DNA of 64,000 nt from Planomonospora_B alba (GTDB taxonomy: Bacteria; Actinomycetota; Actinomycetes; Streptosporangiales; Streptosporangiaceae), in assembly GCF_039534085.1 (NCBI RefSeq), contig NZ_BAAAUT010000015.1:75182-139181 (forward strand), read 5' to 3'. A program made the translations under genes and the position numbers. The first letter of the stretch is position 1. The number at the start of each line of letters is the position of its first letter. Below the pieces are notes generated by a model. It was not told the DNA's origin. It ran no database searches and saw nothing but the letters and a program-made list of their open reading frames with translations. Below, piece by piece: positions 10,096-18,772 of this stretch.

Positions 10096-12738
10096 TCAGC
10101 GGGTGTCGGAGCCCCCGCCGGCCAGCGCCGCGCGGGCGGCCTCCAGCCGGGCGACCGGGACGCGGAACGGCGAGCAGGACACGTAGTCCAGGCCCACCTG
10201 GTGGCAGAAGTGGATCGAGTCGGGGTCGCCGCCGTGCTCACCGCAGATGCCGAGCTTGAGGCCGGGGCGCGTCCTGCGGCCCTCCTCGGCGGCGATCCGC
10301 ACGAGGCGGCCGACGCCGTCGCGGTCCAGGGTCTCGAACGGGGAGACGCCGAAGACGCCCAGATCGAGGTAGCGGGAGAAGAACGCCGCCTCGACGTCGT
10401 CGCGGGAGAAGCCCCAGGTCATCTGGGTCAGGTCGTTGGTGCCGAAGGAGAAGAACTCGGCGGCCTCGGCGATCTGGCCGGCGGTCAGCGCCGCGCGCGG
10501 CACCTCGATCATCGTGCCGACCATCGCCTCGACGCCGGTCTCCTCCAGGATCCGCACGGCCTCCTCGCGGACGCACTCCAGTTCCTGGACGGCGCCGACG
10601 AGCGGGATCATGATCTCGGCCCGGGTGCCGGGCACCGCCTTGGCCGCCGCGGCGATGGCCCGGACCTGCATGGCGAACAGGCCGGGGATGACCAGGCCGA
10701 GCCGTACGCCGCGCAGGCCCAGCATCGGGTTCTGCTCGTGCAGGCGCTTGACCGCGGCCAGCAGCCGGCGGTCCTTGTCCCCGGCCCGGTCGCCGGCGAG
10801 GGCGACCTTGACCGAGAGCTCGGTGTAGTCGGGCAGGAACTCGTGGAGCGGCGGGTCGATCAGGCGGACGGTCACCGGCAGGCCGTCCATGGCCGTGAAG
10901 ATCTCCGTGAAGTCCGCCCGCTGCAGCGGCTCCAGCGCGGCCAGCGCCCGCTCGCGCTCGGCGTCGTCCGCGGCCAGGACCAGGTCCTCGACCAGCTGCC
11001 TGCGGTCGCCGAGGAACATGTGCTCGGTACGGCACAGCCCGATGCCCTGCGCGCCGAACCGGCGGGCGCGGGCGGCGTCCTCGGCGTTGTCGGCGTTGGC
11101 CCGTACGGCCAGGCGGCGCGTGGCGTCGGCGTGGGTCATGATGCGGTCCACGGCCGCGACCAGCTCGTCGCCGCCGACGGGGGCGCCTTCGAAGTACTCC
11201 ACGACCGGGGAGGCGACCACCGGCACCTCGCCGAGGAAGACCTCTCCGCTGGAGCCGTCGATGGAGATGACGTCGCCCTCGGAGACCACGACGCCGCCGG
11301 GGGCGGTGAAGCGGCGCTCCTTGGTGGAGACCTCCAGCTCCTCCGCGCCGCACACGCAGGTCTTGCCCATGCCGCGGGCGACCACGGCGGCGTGCGAGGT
11401 CTTGCCGCCGCGCGAGGTGAGGATGCCGCGCGCGGCGATCATGCCGGCGAGGTCGTCGGGGTTGGTCTCCCGGCGGACCAGGATGACGGCCTCGCCCTGC
11501 GCGGCGAGCTCGACGGCCCGCTCGGCGGAGAAGACGGCCCTGCCGACCGCCGCGCCCGGCGAGGCGTTCATGCCCTTGGCGATCTTCTTCTTCGCGGCCC
11601 CGCCGTCGAAGCGGGGGAACATCAGCTGGGCGAGCTGGTCGCCGGTGACGCGGGTGACCGCCTCGTCGAGGTCGATCAGCCCCTGGTCCACCAGCTGGAC
11701 GGCGATGCGGAACGCGGCGGCCGCGGTGCGCTTGCCCACCCGGGTCTGGAGCATCCAGAGCTTGCCGCCCTCGATGGTGAACTCGATGTCGCACAGGTCG
11801 CGGTAGTGGTTCTCCAGCTTCTCCATGATCTGCAGGAGCTCGTCGTAGGAGCGCTTGTCGATGCGCTCCAGCTCCTGCAGGGGCATGGTGTTGCGGATGC
11901 CGGCCACCACGTCCTCCCCCTGCGCGTTCTGCAGGTAGTCGCCGTAGACGCCCTGCTGGCCGCTGCCGGGGTCGCGGGTGAAGGCCACGCCGGTGCCGGA
12001 GTCCATGCCGCAGTTGCCGAAGACCATCGTGCAGACGTTGACGGCGGTGCCCAGGTCGGCCGGGATGCGCTCCTGGCGGCGGTACAGGACGGCGCGCGGG
12101 GCGTTCCAGGACTCGAAGACGGCCGTGACGGCCATGAGCATCTGCCGGTGCGGGTCGGCGGGGAAGTCCGCGCCGGTCTGCTGGCGGACGATGCCCTTGT
12201 AGGTCTCGACGAGGCGCTGCAGGTCCTCGGTCTCCAGGTCGAGGTCGCTGCGGCCGTTCTTGAGCTCCTCCAGTGCCTCGTCGAACAGCTCGCCGTCGAT
12301 GCCCTGCACGGTCTTGCCGAACATCTGGATGAGGCGGCGGTAGGAGTCCCAGGCGAAGCGCTCGTTCCCGCCGGCCTGCTTGGCCAGGCCGCGGACCGAC
12401 TCGTCGTTGAGGCCGATGTTGAGGACGGTCTCCATCATGCCGGGCATGGAGAACTTGGCACCGGAGCGCACGCTGACCAGCAGGGGGTCGTCGGCCTGGC
12501 CCAGCCGGCGGCCCATCTTCTCCTCCAGCGCGGCCAGGTGCCGGGCGATCTCGTCCTCCAGGCCGTCGGGGAGCCTGCCGTCGGCCAGGAAACGGCGGCA
12601 CGCCTCCGTGGTGATGGTGAAGCCGGGGGGAACGGGCAGACCGAGATTGGTCATCTCGGCCAGATTGGCCCCCTTACCGCCGAGCAGATCCTTCAGATCC
12701 TTGTTGCCCTCGGTGAAGTCGTAAACGTACTTGGGCAC
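10096..12738 (-). CDS. ppdK: Pyruvate, phosphate dikinase
   Basis: An 880-residue dikinase interconverting pyruvate, ATP and phosphate with phosphoenolpyruvate, AMP and pyrophosphate. The start is GTG 12738, preceded by GAAGGAG at ideal spacing; upstream in-frame codons have no such site. The N-terminal ATP-grasp domain begins KYVYDFTEGNKDLKDLLGGKGANLAEM. The swivelling domain carries the phosphorylated His at about residue 449 in TSRGGKTSHAAVVARGMG. The C-terminal TIM barrel ends near CGEHGGDP, with the catalytic Cys, then VGLDYVSCSPFRVP. Length matches bacterial PPDK. A dre-like tandem operator lies about 185 bp upstream, suggesting control by amino-sugar or carbon status. Confidence 0.98.
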   Translation of the reverse strand: MPKYVYDFTEGNKDLKDLLGGKGANLAEMTNLGLPVPPGFTITTEACRRFLADGRLPDGLEDEIARHLAALEEKMGRRLGQADDPLLVSVRSGAKFSMPGMMETVLNIGLNDESVRGLAKQAGGNERFAWDSYRRLIQMFGKTVQGIDGELFDEALEELKNGRSDLDLETEDLQRLVETYKGIVRQQTGADFPADPHRQMLMAVTAVFESWNAPRAVLYRRQERIPADLGTAVNVCTMVFGNCGMDSGTGVAFTRDPGSGQQGVYGDYLQNAQGEDVVAGIRNTMPLQELERIDKRSYDELLQIMEKLENHYRDLCDIEFTIEGGKLWMLQTRVGKRTAAAAFRIAVQLVDQGLIDLDEAVTRVTGDQLAQLMFPRFDGGAAKKKIAKGMNASPGAAVGRAVFSAERAVELAAQGEAVILVRRETNPDDLAGMIAARGILTSRGGKTSHAAVVARGMGKTCVCGAEELEVSTKERRFTAPGGVVVSEGDVISIDGSSGEVFLGEVPVVASPVVEYFEGAPVGGDELVAAVDRIMTHADATRRLAVRANADNAEDAARARRFGAQGIGLCRTEHMFLGDRRQLVEDLVLAADDAERERALAALEPLQRADFTEIFTAMDGLPVTVRLIDPPLHEFLPDYTELSVKVALAGDRAGDKDRRLLAAVKRLHEQNPMLGLRGVRLGLVIPGLFAMQVRAIAAAAKAVPGTRAEIMIPLVGAVQELECVREEAVRILEETGVEAMVGTMIEVPRAALTAGQIAEAAEFFSFGTNDLTQMTWGFSRDDVEAAFFSRYLDLGVFGVSPFETLDRDGVGRLVRIAAEEGRRTRPGLKLGICGEHGGDPDSIHFCHQVGLDYVSCSPFRVPVARLEAARAALAGGGSDTR

Positions 12739-12920
12739 GGCTGCTCCTTCTACGGCTTCAAATGACGTGCGCTTCCGCCTTAGTCGGGACTCTACCGATG
12801 AAGAAGCGGATGAAACGCCACCCTTCCCCATGAAGGTTATTAATGCAGCTCAAAGCCCTCGTGCCGGTCTAATCCAATTAAAATCGGCGATATTTTCCAC
12901 GTGATATCGGTCACCCCAAG

Positions 12921-12952
12921 AATTGGTATACACCAATTGGTGTAAACCAATT
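12921..12952. promoter_or_regulatory. Tandem TGGT-N4-ACCA operator (GntR/DasR-like)
   Basis: Two adjacent dyads, TTGGTATACACCAA and TTGGTGTAAACCAA, share the central AATT to form a near-perfect 32-bp palindrome in an unusually AT-rich stretch. The spacing TGGT-N4-ACCA is that of DasR (dre) sites, although the centre differs from CTAG. It sits in the 309-bp non-coding gap 12739-13047, upstream of ppdK and behind the esterase gene. Confidence 0.6.
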
Positions 12953-13047
12953 CCGGGTCGTTCACCGCCGTTCACCCGCGTTCACCGGACCCGGCCGGGC
13001 ACCCGGGATCCGGCCTCCCGTACGGCGCCCGGCCCCGGACCGGCGCC

Positions 13048-14019
13048 TCAGGCGCCGAGGACCGCCCGCAGGAACGCCGCCTGCTCCATGGCGTGGGCGG
13101 ACTCGCCGCCCTCGTGCCCGTTGAACGGGTACACCCTGATCTCCTTCGGCCCCGCGTAGTGGTTGTGGGCGGCGAAGACCGTCGAGGGCGGGGTGACGCC
13201 GTCGCGCAGGGCCACGGAGAACAGCGCCGGGATGGCGGCGCGGGCCGCGAAGTTGAGCCCGTCGAAGTACGACAGCGTCGTGAAGACCTCCTCCACCCGG
13301 TCCTTGAAGGCCCGGCAGTAGGCGGCCAGCTCGGCGTAGGGGTTCTCGTCGGTGATCTGCGCGGCGTGCCGGATGTGGCACATGAACGGCACGTTGATCA
13401 GCGCGCAGGACAGGTCCGGCACCAGCGCCGAGACCGCCAGGGCCATGCCGCCGCCCTGGCTCGTGCCCGCCACGGCGACCCGGCCGGCGTCCACCGCCGG
13501 GTGGGACCTGGCCGCCTCCACCGCCCGCACGGCGTCGGTGTAGAGCCGCCGGTAGTAGTAGTCGTCCGGGTCGTGGACGCCCTTGGTCATCACACCGGGC
13601 GTCTGGGGGCCGGTGCCCGGCTCCGGGTCGGCGGTGTCGCCCCGCCGCCAGCCCCCGGCGCCCTGGCCGCGCGAGTCCATCACGAACACCGCCCTGCCGA
13701 ACGACGGCCACAGCAGCCAGTCGATCGGCAGGCCGCGCCCGCCGCCGTAGCCGACGTACTCCACCACGCACGGCACCGGCCCCCCGGCTCCGCGCGGCAC
13801 CAGCAGCCACCCCTTGATCGGGTGCCCGCCGTACCCGGCGTAGGTCACGTCGTAGACGTCGGCGATCGCCAGGCCGCTCTCGTGCGGGGCGAACACCGCG
13901 CCGAGGTCGTGCTTGCGGGCCTCGGTGAGCGTACGGTCCCAGAACGCGTCGAAGCCGGCGGGCTCCGGCCGCTCGGGCAGATAGGCGCGCAACTGGTCCA
14001 GCGGCAGGTCGACGAACAT
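13048..14019 (-). CDS. Acetyl esterase, CE7 family (acetylxylan esterase / cephalosporin C deacetylase)
   Basis: A 323-residue alpha/beta hydrolase. The start at 14019 (MFVDLPLDQLRAYLP) follows AAGGAGCTGACG. CE7 hallmarks are present: MDSRGQGAGGW near residue 115 (RGQ oxyanion motif), the nucleophile Ser in GTSQGGGMALA near residue 188, Asp in VALRDGVTPPSTVFAAHNHY, and His in FNGHEGGE near the end. CE7 enzymes deacetylate short acetylated sugars and also cephalosporin C. There is no signal peptide, so it would act on imported acetylated xylo-oligosaccharides or similar molecules. Confidence 0.93.
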   Translation of the reverse strand: MFVDLPLDQLRAYLPERPEPAGFDAFWDRTLTEARKHDLGAVFAPHESGLAIADVYDVTYAGYGGHPIKGWLLVPRGAGGPVPCVVEYVGYGGGRGLPIDWLLWPSFGRAVFVMDSRGQGAGGWRRGDTADPEPGTGPQTPGVMTKGVHDPDDYYYRRLYTDAVRAVEAARSHPAVDAGRVAVAGTSQGGGMALAVSALVPDLSCALINVPFMCHIRHAAQITDENPYAELAAYCRAFKDRVEEVFTTLSYFDGLNFAARAAIPALFSVALRDGVTPPSTVFAAHNHYAGPKEIRVYPFNGHEGGESAHAMEQAAFLRAVLGA

Positions 14020-14224
14020 CGTCAGCTCCTTGTCGGAACGGCGGGAGGGGGGCACGGCAGTGCCGACCAGGAGGATCCCGCCCGAACCGGACGAAGGTCA
14101 ATCGGACCGGCAGGGCGCGGCGCTCCCCAGGCCATGAGCCGGGGCGGCGCGTCACGGCGCGGGCCCGCCCGCGGCGGCGGACGCCGTCCGTGAAGGGCCC
14201 GGTCCCCTCCTGCCGGAGGAAAAA

Positions 14225-14257
14225 GTACGGCTCCCGCCGCGCGGGCGGGAGCCGTAC
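14225..14257 (-). terminator. Intrinsic terminator of glyS
   Basis: A 14-bp perfect stem (14225-14238 with 14244-14257) 16 bp after the glyS stop. On the minus strand it is followed by a TTTTT run, a classical intrinsic terminator. Confidence 0.85.
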
Positions 14258-14272
14258 GCCGCACGGGGCGGA

Positions 14273-15655
14273 TCAGTCGTTGAGGTGCCTGCGGAGGTAG
14301 GACTCGACCTGGTCGAGGGAGACGCGCTCCTGGGCCATCGAGTCGCGCTCGCGGATGGTCACCGCCTGGTCCTCCAGGGTGTCGAAGTCGACGGTGACGC
14401 AGAACGGCGTGCCGATCTCGTCCTGGCGGCGGTAGCGGCGGCCGATGGCGCCGGCGTCGTCGAACTCCACGTTCCAGCGCCGGCGCAGCTGGGCGGCCAG
14501 GTCCTTGGCCTTCGGCGACAGGTCGGCGTTGCGCGACAGCGGCAGCACCGCGACCTTGACCGGCGCGAGCCGGTGGTCGAGGCGCAGGACCGTGCGCTTC
14601 TCCATGACGCCCTTGGCGTTGGGCGCCTCGTCCTCGGTGTAGGCGTCGATGAGGAAGGTCAGCGTGGCGCGGTCGACACCGGCCGCGGGCTCGATGACGT
14701 AGGGCACGTAGCGCTCGCCCGTGTCCTGCTCGAAGAAGCTCAGGTCGGTGCCGGATGCCTTGCCGTGCGAGGACAGGTCGAAGTCCGTGCGGTTGGCGAC
14801 GCCCTCCAGCTCGCCCCACTCGCTGCCGGTGAAGTTGAAGCGGTACTCGATGTCGACGGTGCGCTTGGAGTAGTGGGACAGCTTCTCCTGCGGGTGCTCG
14901 TAGAGCCGGAGGTTGTCCTTGTTGATGCCCAGGTCGACGTACCAGCGGAAGCGCTCGTCGATCCAGTACTGGTGCCACTCCTCGTCGCTGCCGGGCTTGA
15001 CGAAGAACTCCATCTCCATCTGCTCGAACTCGCGGGTGCGGAAGATGAAGTTGCCCGGGGTGATCTCGTTCCGGAACGACTTGCCGATCTGGCCGATGCC
15101 GAACGGGATCTTCCGGCGCGCCGACTGCTGCACGTTGAGGTAGTTGATGAAGATGCCCTGCGCGGTCTCCGGCCGCAGGTAGGCCAGGCCGGACTCGTCC
15201 TCGACCGGGCCGAGGAAGGTCTTCAGCAGGCCGCTGAACTGCCGGGGCTCGGTGAAGGCGCCCTTGTTGCCGCAGTTGGGGCAGGTGATGTCGGACAGGC
15301 CCGCGGGCTGCCTGCCGTGCTTTTCGAGGAACGCCTCCTCGAGGTGGTCGGCGCGGAAGCGCTTGTGGCACGACTGGCACTCGGTCAGCGGGTCGGTGAA
15401 GGTGTCGACGTGGCCGCTGGCCCTCCACACCTCGGGGGCGAGGATGACGCACGAGTCGAGGCCGACGACGTCCTCGCGCCCCTGGACCATGTACGTCCAC
15501 CACTGCCGCTTGACGTTGTTCTTCAGCTCGACGCCCAGCGGGCCGTAGTCCCACGACGCGCGCAGGCCTCCGTAGATCTCGCTGGAGGGGTAGACGAGCC
15601 CACGTCGCTTCGAGAGGCTGACGATGGTGTCCATGATGTCCGTACGGCGTGCCAT
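14273..15655 (-). CDS. glyS: Glycyl-tRNA synthetase (homodimeric class II type)
   Basis: A 460-residue alpha2-type glycyl-tRNA synthetase. Two adjacent ATG codons (15658, 15655) follow AGGAG; the second gives MARRTDIMDTIVSLSKRRGL. Class II features are visible: motif 1 region with SSEIYGGLRASWDYGPLG, motif 2 around FRNEITPGNFIFRTREFEQMEMEFF, and motif 3 near EPAAGVDRATLTFLIDAY. Zinc-binding cysteines occur in CQSCH and CPNCGNKG near residues 105-155. It is monocistronic, closed by a clear terminator and preceded by a long leader with several hairpins. Confidence 0.98.
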   Translation of the reverse strand: MARRTDIMDTIVSLSKRRGLVYPSSEIYGGLRASWDYGPLGVELKNNVKRQWWTYMVQGREDVVGLDSCVILAPEVWRASGHVDTFTDPLTECQSCHKRFRADHLEEAFLEKHGRQPAGLSDITCPNCGNKGAFTEPRQFSGLLKTFLGPVEDESGLAYLRPETAQGIFINYLNVQQSARRKIPFGIGQIGKSFRNEITPGNFIFRTREFEQMEMEFFVKPGSDEEWHQYWIDERFRWYVDLGINKDNLRLYEHPQEKLSHYSKRTVDIEYRFNFTGSEWGELEGVANRTDFDLSSHGKASGTDLSFFEQDTGERYVPYVIEPAAGVDRATLTFLIDAYTEDEAPNAKGVMEKRTVLRLDHRLAPVKVAVLPLSRNADLSPKAKDLAAQLRRRWNVEFDDAGAIGRRYRRQDEIGTPFCVTVDFDTLEDQAVTIRERDSMAQERVSLDQVESYLRRHLND

Positions 15656-15674
15656 CATTCTCCTAGCGAGGGAA

Positions 15675-15800
15675 CTGCCGGGTTCACCCGGCAGGGGAAT
15701 CGCTTCCCTGTTATGGTTCTTGCGTTTCAAACGGTCAGGGCCCGGCCGTCGCCCACCTCGCCTCGCGGGAGGCGAGAAGCCGCTTCCTCTCAGGGAGCGG
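15675..15800 (-). promoter_or_regulatory. Structured 5' leader of glyS
   Basis: The 285-bp gap upstream of glyS contains three consecutive hairpins. A perfect 8-bp stem with a TGAA loop (15675-15694) sits immediately before the ribosome-binding site. A perfect 8-bp stem lies at 15757-15776, and a 9-bp stem with one mismatch at 15780-15800. No T-box consensus TGGNACCGCG is seen. A regulatory role is inferred. Confidence 0.4.
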
Positions 15801-15940
15801 AGGAGTCACAAGGGAGAATCTCCATCCGGCCTGAGGTCGGCGACGGATTCGTGGAGACAAGCTTAGAGGAGCCCGGACGGGTCGGGTGCCCGCATAACCC
15901 ATCCCGCCCGTCTTGCCCTCTCTACATCTTCTTTACCCGA

Positions 15941-16219
15941 TCAGACCCGTTCGACGTCCTCGAAGGCGCTCGGCTCGTTGAGCATCAGGGTCATCAGCGG
16001 ATACATCGCCATCCGCGCCGCGCCGAGGGCCCGGCGGTAGAACCCCGCCCCCTCCCACTCGCTGACCAGCGCCCACAGCTCCGGCTCGTCCACCGACCGC
16101 GTCAGGCGGCCGCGCACGTAGCCCGGCTGCGCCGCCAGCGTGTCGATGATGTCGTGCGCCTGGGCCAGGAACTCCTCGGTCCGCGCCGACGGCACCGAGT
16201 AGCGGATGAGAGCGAGCAT
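15941..16219 (-). CDS. Antibiotic biosynthesis monooxygenase (ABM) domain protein
   Basis: A 92-residue single-domain ferredoxin-like protein. The ABM pattern is seen in MLALIRYSVPSARTEEFL, then AAQPGYVRGRLTRSVDEPELWALVSEWEGAGFYRRAL. ABM proteins are small dimeric alpha+beta barrels acting as cofactor-free monooxygenases, heme-degrading enzymes or binding proteins. With no biosynthetic genes nearby the substrate is unknown. It lies 84 bp downstream start-to-stop from the BtrH/DUF4872-type gene on the same strand, but with a hairpin between them. Confidence 0.85.
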   Translation of the reverse strand: MLALIRYSVPSARTEEFLAQAHDIIDTLAAQPGYVRGRLTRSVDEPELWALVSEWEGAGFYRRALGAARMAMYPLMTLMLNEPSAFEDVERV

Positions 16220-16240
16220 CCGCCCAGCATGCCAGAGGCC

Positions 16241-16270
16241 CGGCGCGGGTCCGCACGGGGACCCGCGCCG
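16241..16270 (-). terminator. Terminator hairpin after the BtrH/DUF4872-like gene
   Basis: 12-bp perfect inverted repeat (16241-16252 with 16259-16270), 6-base loop, between the stop at 16304 and the next gene. Confidence 0.5.
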
Positions 16271-16303
16271 ATGCCCGCGGATCCCCGTGCGGGGCGGGCG
16301 CCC

Positions 16304-17662
16304 TCACCGCCGGAGCAGGTCCCGCAGCGCGGCCACCGCCTCCGTCTCCGCCCGGTGGATCTCGGCGAGGCGCCCGCCCAGCTCCGCGAAGAGCGCCTCC
16401 TGGTCCTGGACCGGCGAGGCCCGGTCCACCGCGGCCCGCAGCTCCCGCAACTCCGCGGCTCCGGCCGGCGCGTCCGCCGCGTCCTGCGGCGCGCCGCCCG
16501 CCGTACCGCTCCCGTCCTCGGGGGCCGCGCCGCCCGCCGCGCTGTCCGTCGCGTCGCCGGCCGCGACGCCCTCCGCCAGGAGGGACTCGCGGATCTGCGC
16601 GGTGAGCGCGCGCATGCGGGCGAACTCCTGCACCTCCAGCGGGAGGGCCGCCTCGGCCAGCCCGTGCCAGAGGCCGTGGATGCGGCGGAACTCCCCGGCG
16701 AGGCCGGCGAGGGGGAGGTCCAGCAGCGCGCCGGCCTCCTCCAGCGCGTCGGCGAACAGGTCGCGGAGGTTGCCGCCGTCCATGCCGACCGGCTCCACCG
16801 CCTCCCACATCGACAGCAGCGCCCCCGCGAGCCCGCGCCCGTCGGCGAAGACCTTCGGCCAGCCCTTGGCGTTCCGCCGGTCCACCAGCATGCGCGACCA
16901 CTTCCGCCAGGCCGGCAGCGAGAACGACTCCGAGGCCGCGCCCAGGTGCTCGGCGGCGTCGCGCAGCCCCTCCAGGGCGGCCGAGGCCAGCCGGTCCGCG
17001 CCGATCCCGGCGGGTTCCAGGACGTGCATGACGTTCCTGTAGGACGGCACGCGGGCCCGCGCGGCGTCCATGCGCGCCTGCGGCACCCTGATCGGCGCCG
17101 CTCCCCGGTCGTCGACGAGCACGTCCCCGCCGTCCCGCCGGTAGACGACCACCGGGTGCCCGCCGTGCCCGTCCAGGGTGGCCGGCAGACCCCAGTAGCC
17201 GACGCGGTAGCGGTCGGGCAGCACGATGCAGGGCCGCCCCGCGTCCAGCTCCCGCGCGAGCCGCGCGGCCGCGCCCTTGGCTCCCGAGGTCGTGTGCGCG
17301 GTGAAGCCGACGCCCAGCCGGTCGAGGGTCTTGGCCATCCAGCGGTCGTGGTACTGCCACTGGTTGCGGAAGCCGAGCACCAGGTGCCGGCTGTCGTCGT
17401 GCTTGAACTCCCACAGGATGTATCCGGCCCCGATGCCGCCCCCGGCGAGGAAGACCAGCGGCTCGCCGATCACGACGCCCCGGGCGGCGAGCACCGCGGC
17501 GATGGCCGCGCTGCCCGGGTGGCGTCCGCCGCGGAAGGTCCAGCCGCCGTCGGTGCGGGCCTCGGGCCGGTCGACGACGTGCCGGCGGGCGGCGGTGTAG
17601 CTCTCACCGGTCTTCGCCATGCGCGCCCGGATCCGGATCTTGAGCTGCTTCTTGCTGGTCAT
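16304..17662 (-). CDS. BtrH N-terminal / DUF4872-like protein
   Basis: A 452-residue cytosolic protein. The start ATG at 17662 (MTSKKQLKIRIRARM) has GGAG six bases upstream. The N-terminus GESYTAARRHVV is a segment often found in actinobacterial proteins of this type. Residues 45-210 resemble the BtrH_N fold, a papain-like acyltransferase related to butirosin BtrH: GGGIGAGYILWEFK, LVLGFRNQWQY, GHPVVVYRRDGGDVLVDDRG. The remaining helical part resembles DUF4872, and an Ala/Gly-rich linker precedes a final helix. At the expected nucleophile position the sequence reads RHPGSAA, with no Cys, so catalysis is doubtful. Function unknown. Confidence 0.78.
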   Translation of the reverse strand: MTSKKQLKIRIRARMAKTGESYTAARRHVVDRPEARTDGGWTFRGGRHPGSAAIAAVLAARGVVIGEPLVFLAGGGIGAGYILWEFKHDDSRHLVLGFRNQWQYHDRWMAKTLDRLGVGFTAHTTSGAKGAAARLARELDAGRPCIVLPDRYRVGYWGLPATLDGHGGHPVVVYRRDGGDVLVDDRGAAPIRVPQARMDAARARVPSYRNVMHVLEPAGIGADRLASAALEGLRDAAEHLGAASESFSLPAWRKWSRMLVDRRNAKGWPKVFADGRGLAGALLSMWEAVEPVGMDGGNLRDLFADALEEAGALLDLPLAGLAGEFRRIHGLWHGLAEAALPLEVQEFARMRALTAQIRESLLAEGVAAGDATDSAAGGAAPEDGSGTAGGAPQDAADAPAGAAELRELRAAVDRASPVQDQEALFAELGGRLAEIHRAETEAVAALRDLLRR

Positions 17663-18021
17663 GGTGGCTCCGCTCGCGGCATCCGGCCGCCTGCGGCCCA
17701 CGCCCGCCGGTCGGCCCGCCGCGACGTCGGTCGGTGCACGAGACCTGCGGACTCCCGAGGCGCGTACGTCCCCTTTGCCTCCGTGGAGCACGGGCGGCGT
17801 GGGCGCCCGGGAGGAGGTTCGGCGGGGGAGCCCGCCGCGGCCGAGTCTACGTACGGCGCGCTCCGGGCCACAAGGCCGTGCCGCACGACCCGCCGGGTCG
17901 CGGGGCGCGGCCCGCCCGGCCGCGGACGGCCGCGGACGGGCACAGACGGGCAGGGGCGGGCAGGGGCGGCGCGGGGCGCCGGGACGTGCCGCGCCGGAGG
18001 CCGCGGCGTTAGGCTCTGGCC
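17663..18021. other. Intergenic region, no gene recognised
   Basis: 359 bp between two divergent genes. It is very GC-rich, with short GGGCAGGGGC-type direct repeats near 17945-17975. No convincing coding region, RNA or palindromic operator was seen. It must contain both promoters. Confidence 0.5.
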
Positions 18022-18456
18022 GTGGCCGACAAGAGCAGTTCCGACCGTCCCGGCTCCGCGCGTCCCGCGCACCCCCTCGCCCGGCGCCCCGCACCCGGCC
18101 GCGGGCCGGGCCCGGGGCGGGCCGCCCCCCGCCGCCCGCTCCCGCCCGGCGAGCGGTTCTTCACCCCCGGCGCCACGGGGGTGCGGCAGAAGGTCGAGCG
18201 GCTCAGCGCCGCCCCCCTGGTGTTCCTGTTCCAGCTGCCGCGCTGGATCCTCCCGGTGCTCCTGGTGGTCCTCCTCCTGGCGGGCTTCGCGGTGCCGTCG
18301 TTCTGGGGCGGTCTGGCCGTGCTCCCGGTGGTGGCGTTCGTCGGCTGGCTGGCCTACATGTCGTGGCCGTCCCTGCGCGCCGGGGGCCGCATCCTCCGGG
18401 TCGCCCTGCTCACCTTCCTGCTCCTGCTGGTCGCCGACCGCTTCGGCGCCTTCTAG
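18022..18456 (+). CDS. Small integral membrane protein, DUF6703-like
   Basis: A 144-residue protein starting GTG 18022. Residues 1-45 are a basic Pro/Arg/Ala-rich cytoplasmic tail. GVRQKVERLSAAPLVFLFQLPRWILPVLL leads into three predicted membrane helices (about 75-95, 97-115 and 125-142), with WLAYMSWPSLRAGGRILR between the last two. The pattern 'APL..L..LPRW..P..L' followed by 'WL.Y.SWP.L' resembles the actinobacterial DUF6703 family as I remember it. Function unknown. The gene is monocistronic. Confidence 0.75.
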   Translation: MADKSSSDRPGSARPAHPLARRPAPGRGPGPGRAAPRRPLPPGERFFTPGATGVRQKVERLSAAPLVFLFQLPRWILPVLLVVLLLAGFAVPSFWGGLAVLPVVAFVGWLAYMSWPSLRAGGRILRVALLTFLLLLVADRFGAF

Positions 18457-18529
18457 CGCCGCATCAGGCGAGGTCGACCCGTCACGGGGTGACGCGCTCC
18501 GCGGACCCCGTCCCGGCCGGCACGTGGCG

Positions 18530-18772
18530 TCACGCCGTACGGAGATCGGCGACGACGCGGAAGCGTTCCAGCACCACCGGGGTGGTGTCGTCCACGGTGA
18601 AGGCGGCGTCGCCCGGAGCCGAGCGCATCTCCCGGCCGTGCCAGAACTCCTCATGGGCCGCACGCCGCTGCGCGACCGTCGTGTGGCCTTCTCCCTCGTC
18701 CGCCACTTGGGCGATGTCCACCTCGCCCAGCGCCGCGACGCGCACGCTCGTCACCTCGATGACGGCCACCGG
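18530..18772 (-). pseudogene. C-terminal remnant of an ASCH-domain protein
   Basis: The reading frame encodes VAVIEVTSVRVAALGEVD...GEGHTTVAQRRAAHEEFW followed by VVLERFRVVADL. This is the second half of an ASCH (PUA-like) domain. The first half, including the usual beta strands and GKR/GDR motif, is missing: upstream the frame runs into the znuA promoter and Zur box and has no homologous start. It is therefore probably a truncated, decayed gene. A short protein from ATG 18829 or 18841 cannot be excluded. Confidence 0.55.

Noticed and set aside
10238..12601. A 787-codon minus-strand frame within ppdK
   Set aside because: It is the second frame of the ppdK coding sequence, with Arg/Gly-rich nonsense translation.
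8581..12765. A 1394-codon open frame on the plus strand
   Set aside because: It is the antisense reading of dgt and ppdK, whose products are unmistakable. Long antisense frames are expected in GC-rich DNA, and the translation has no family resemblance.
15656..15940. T-box riboswitch before glyS
   Set aside because: The conserved T-box sequence and specifier-stem features were not found; only generic hairpins are visible.
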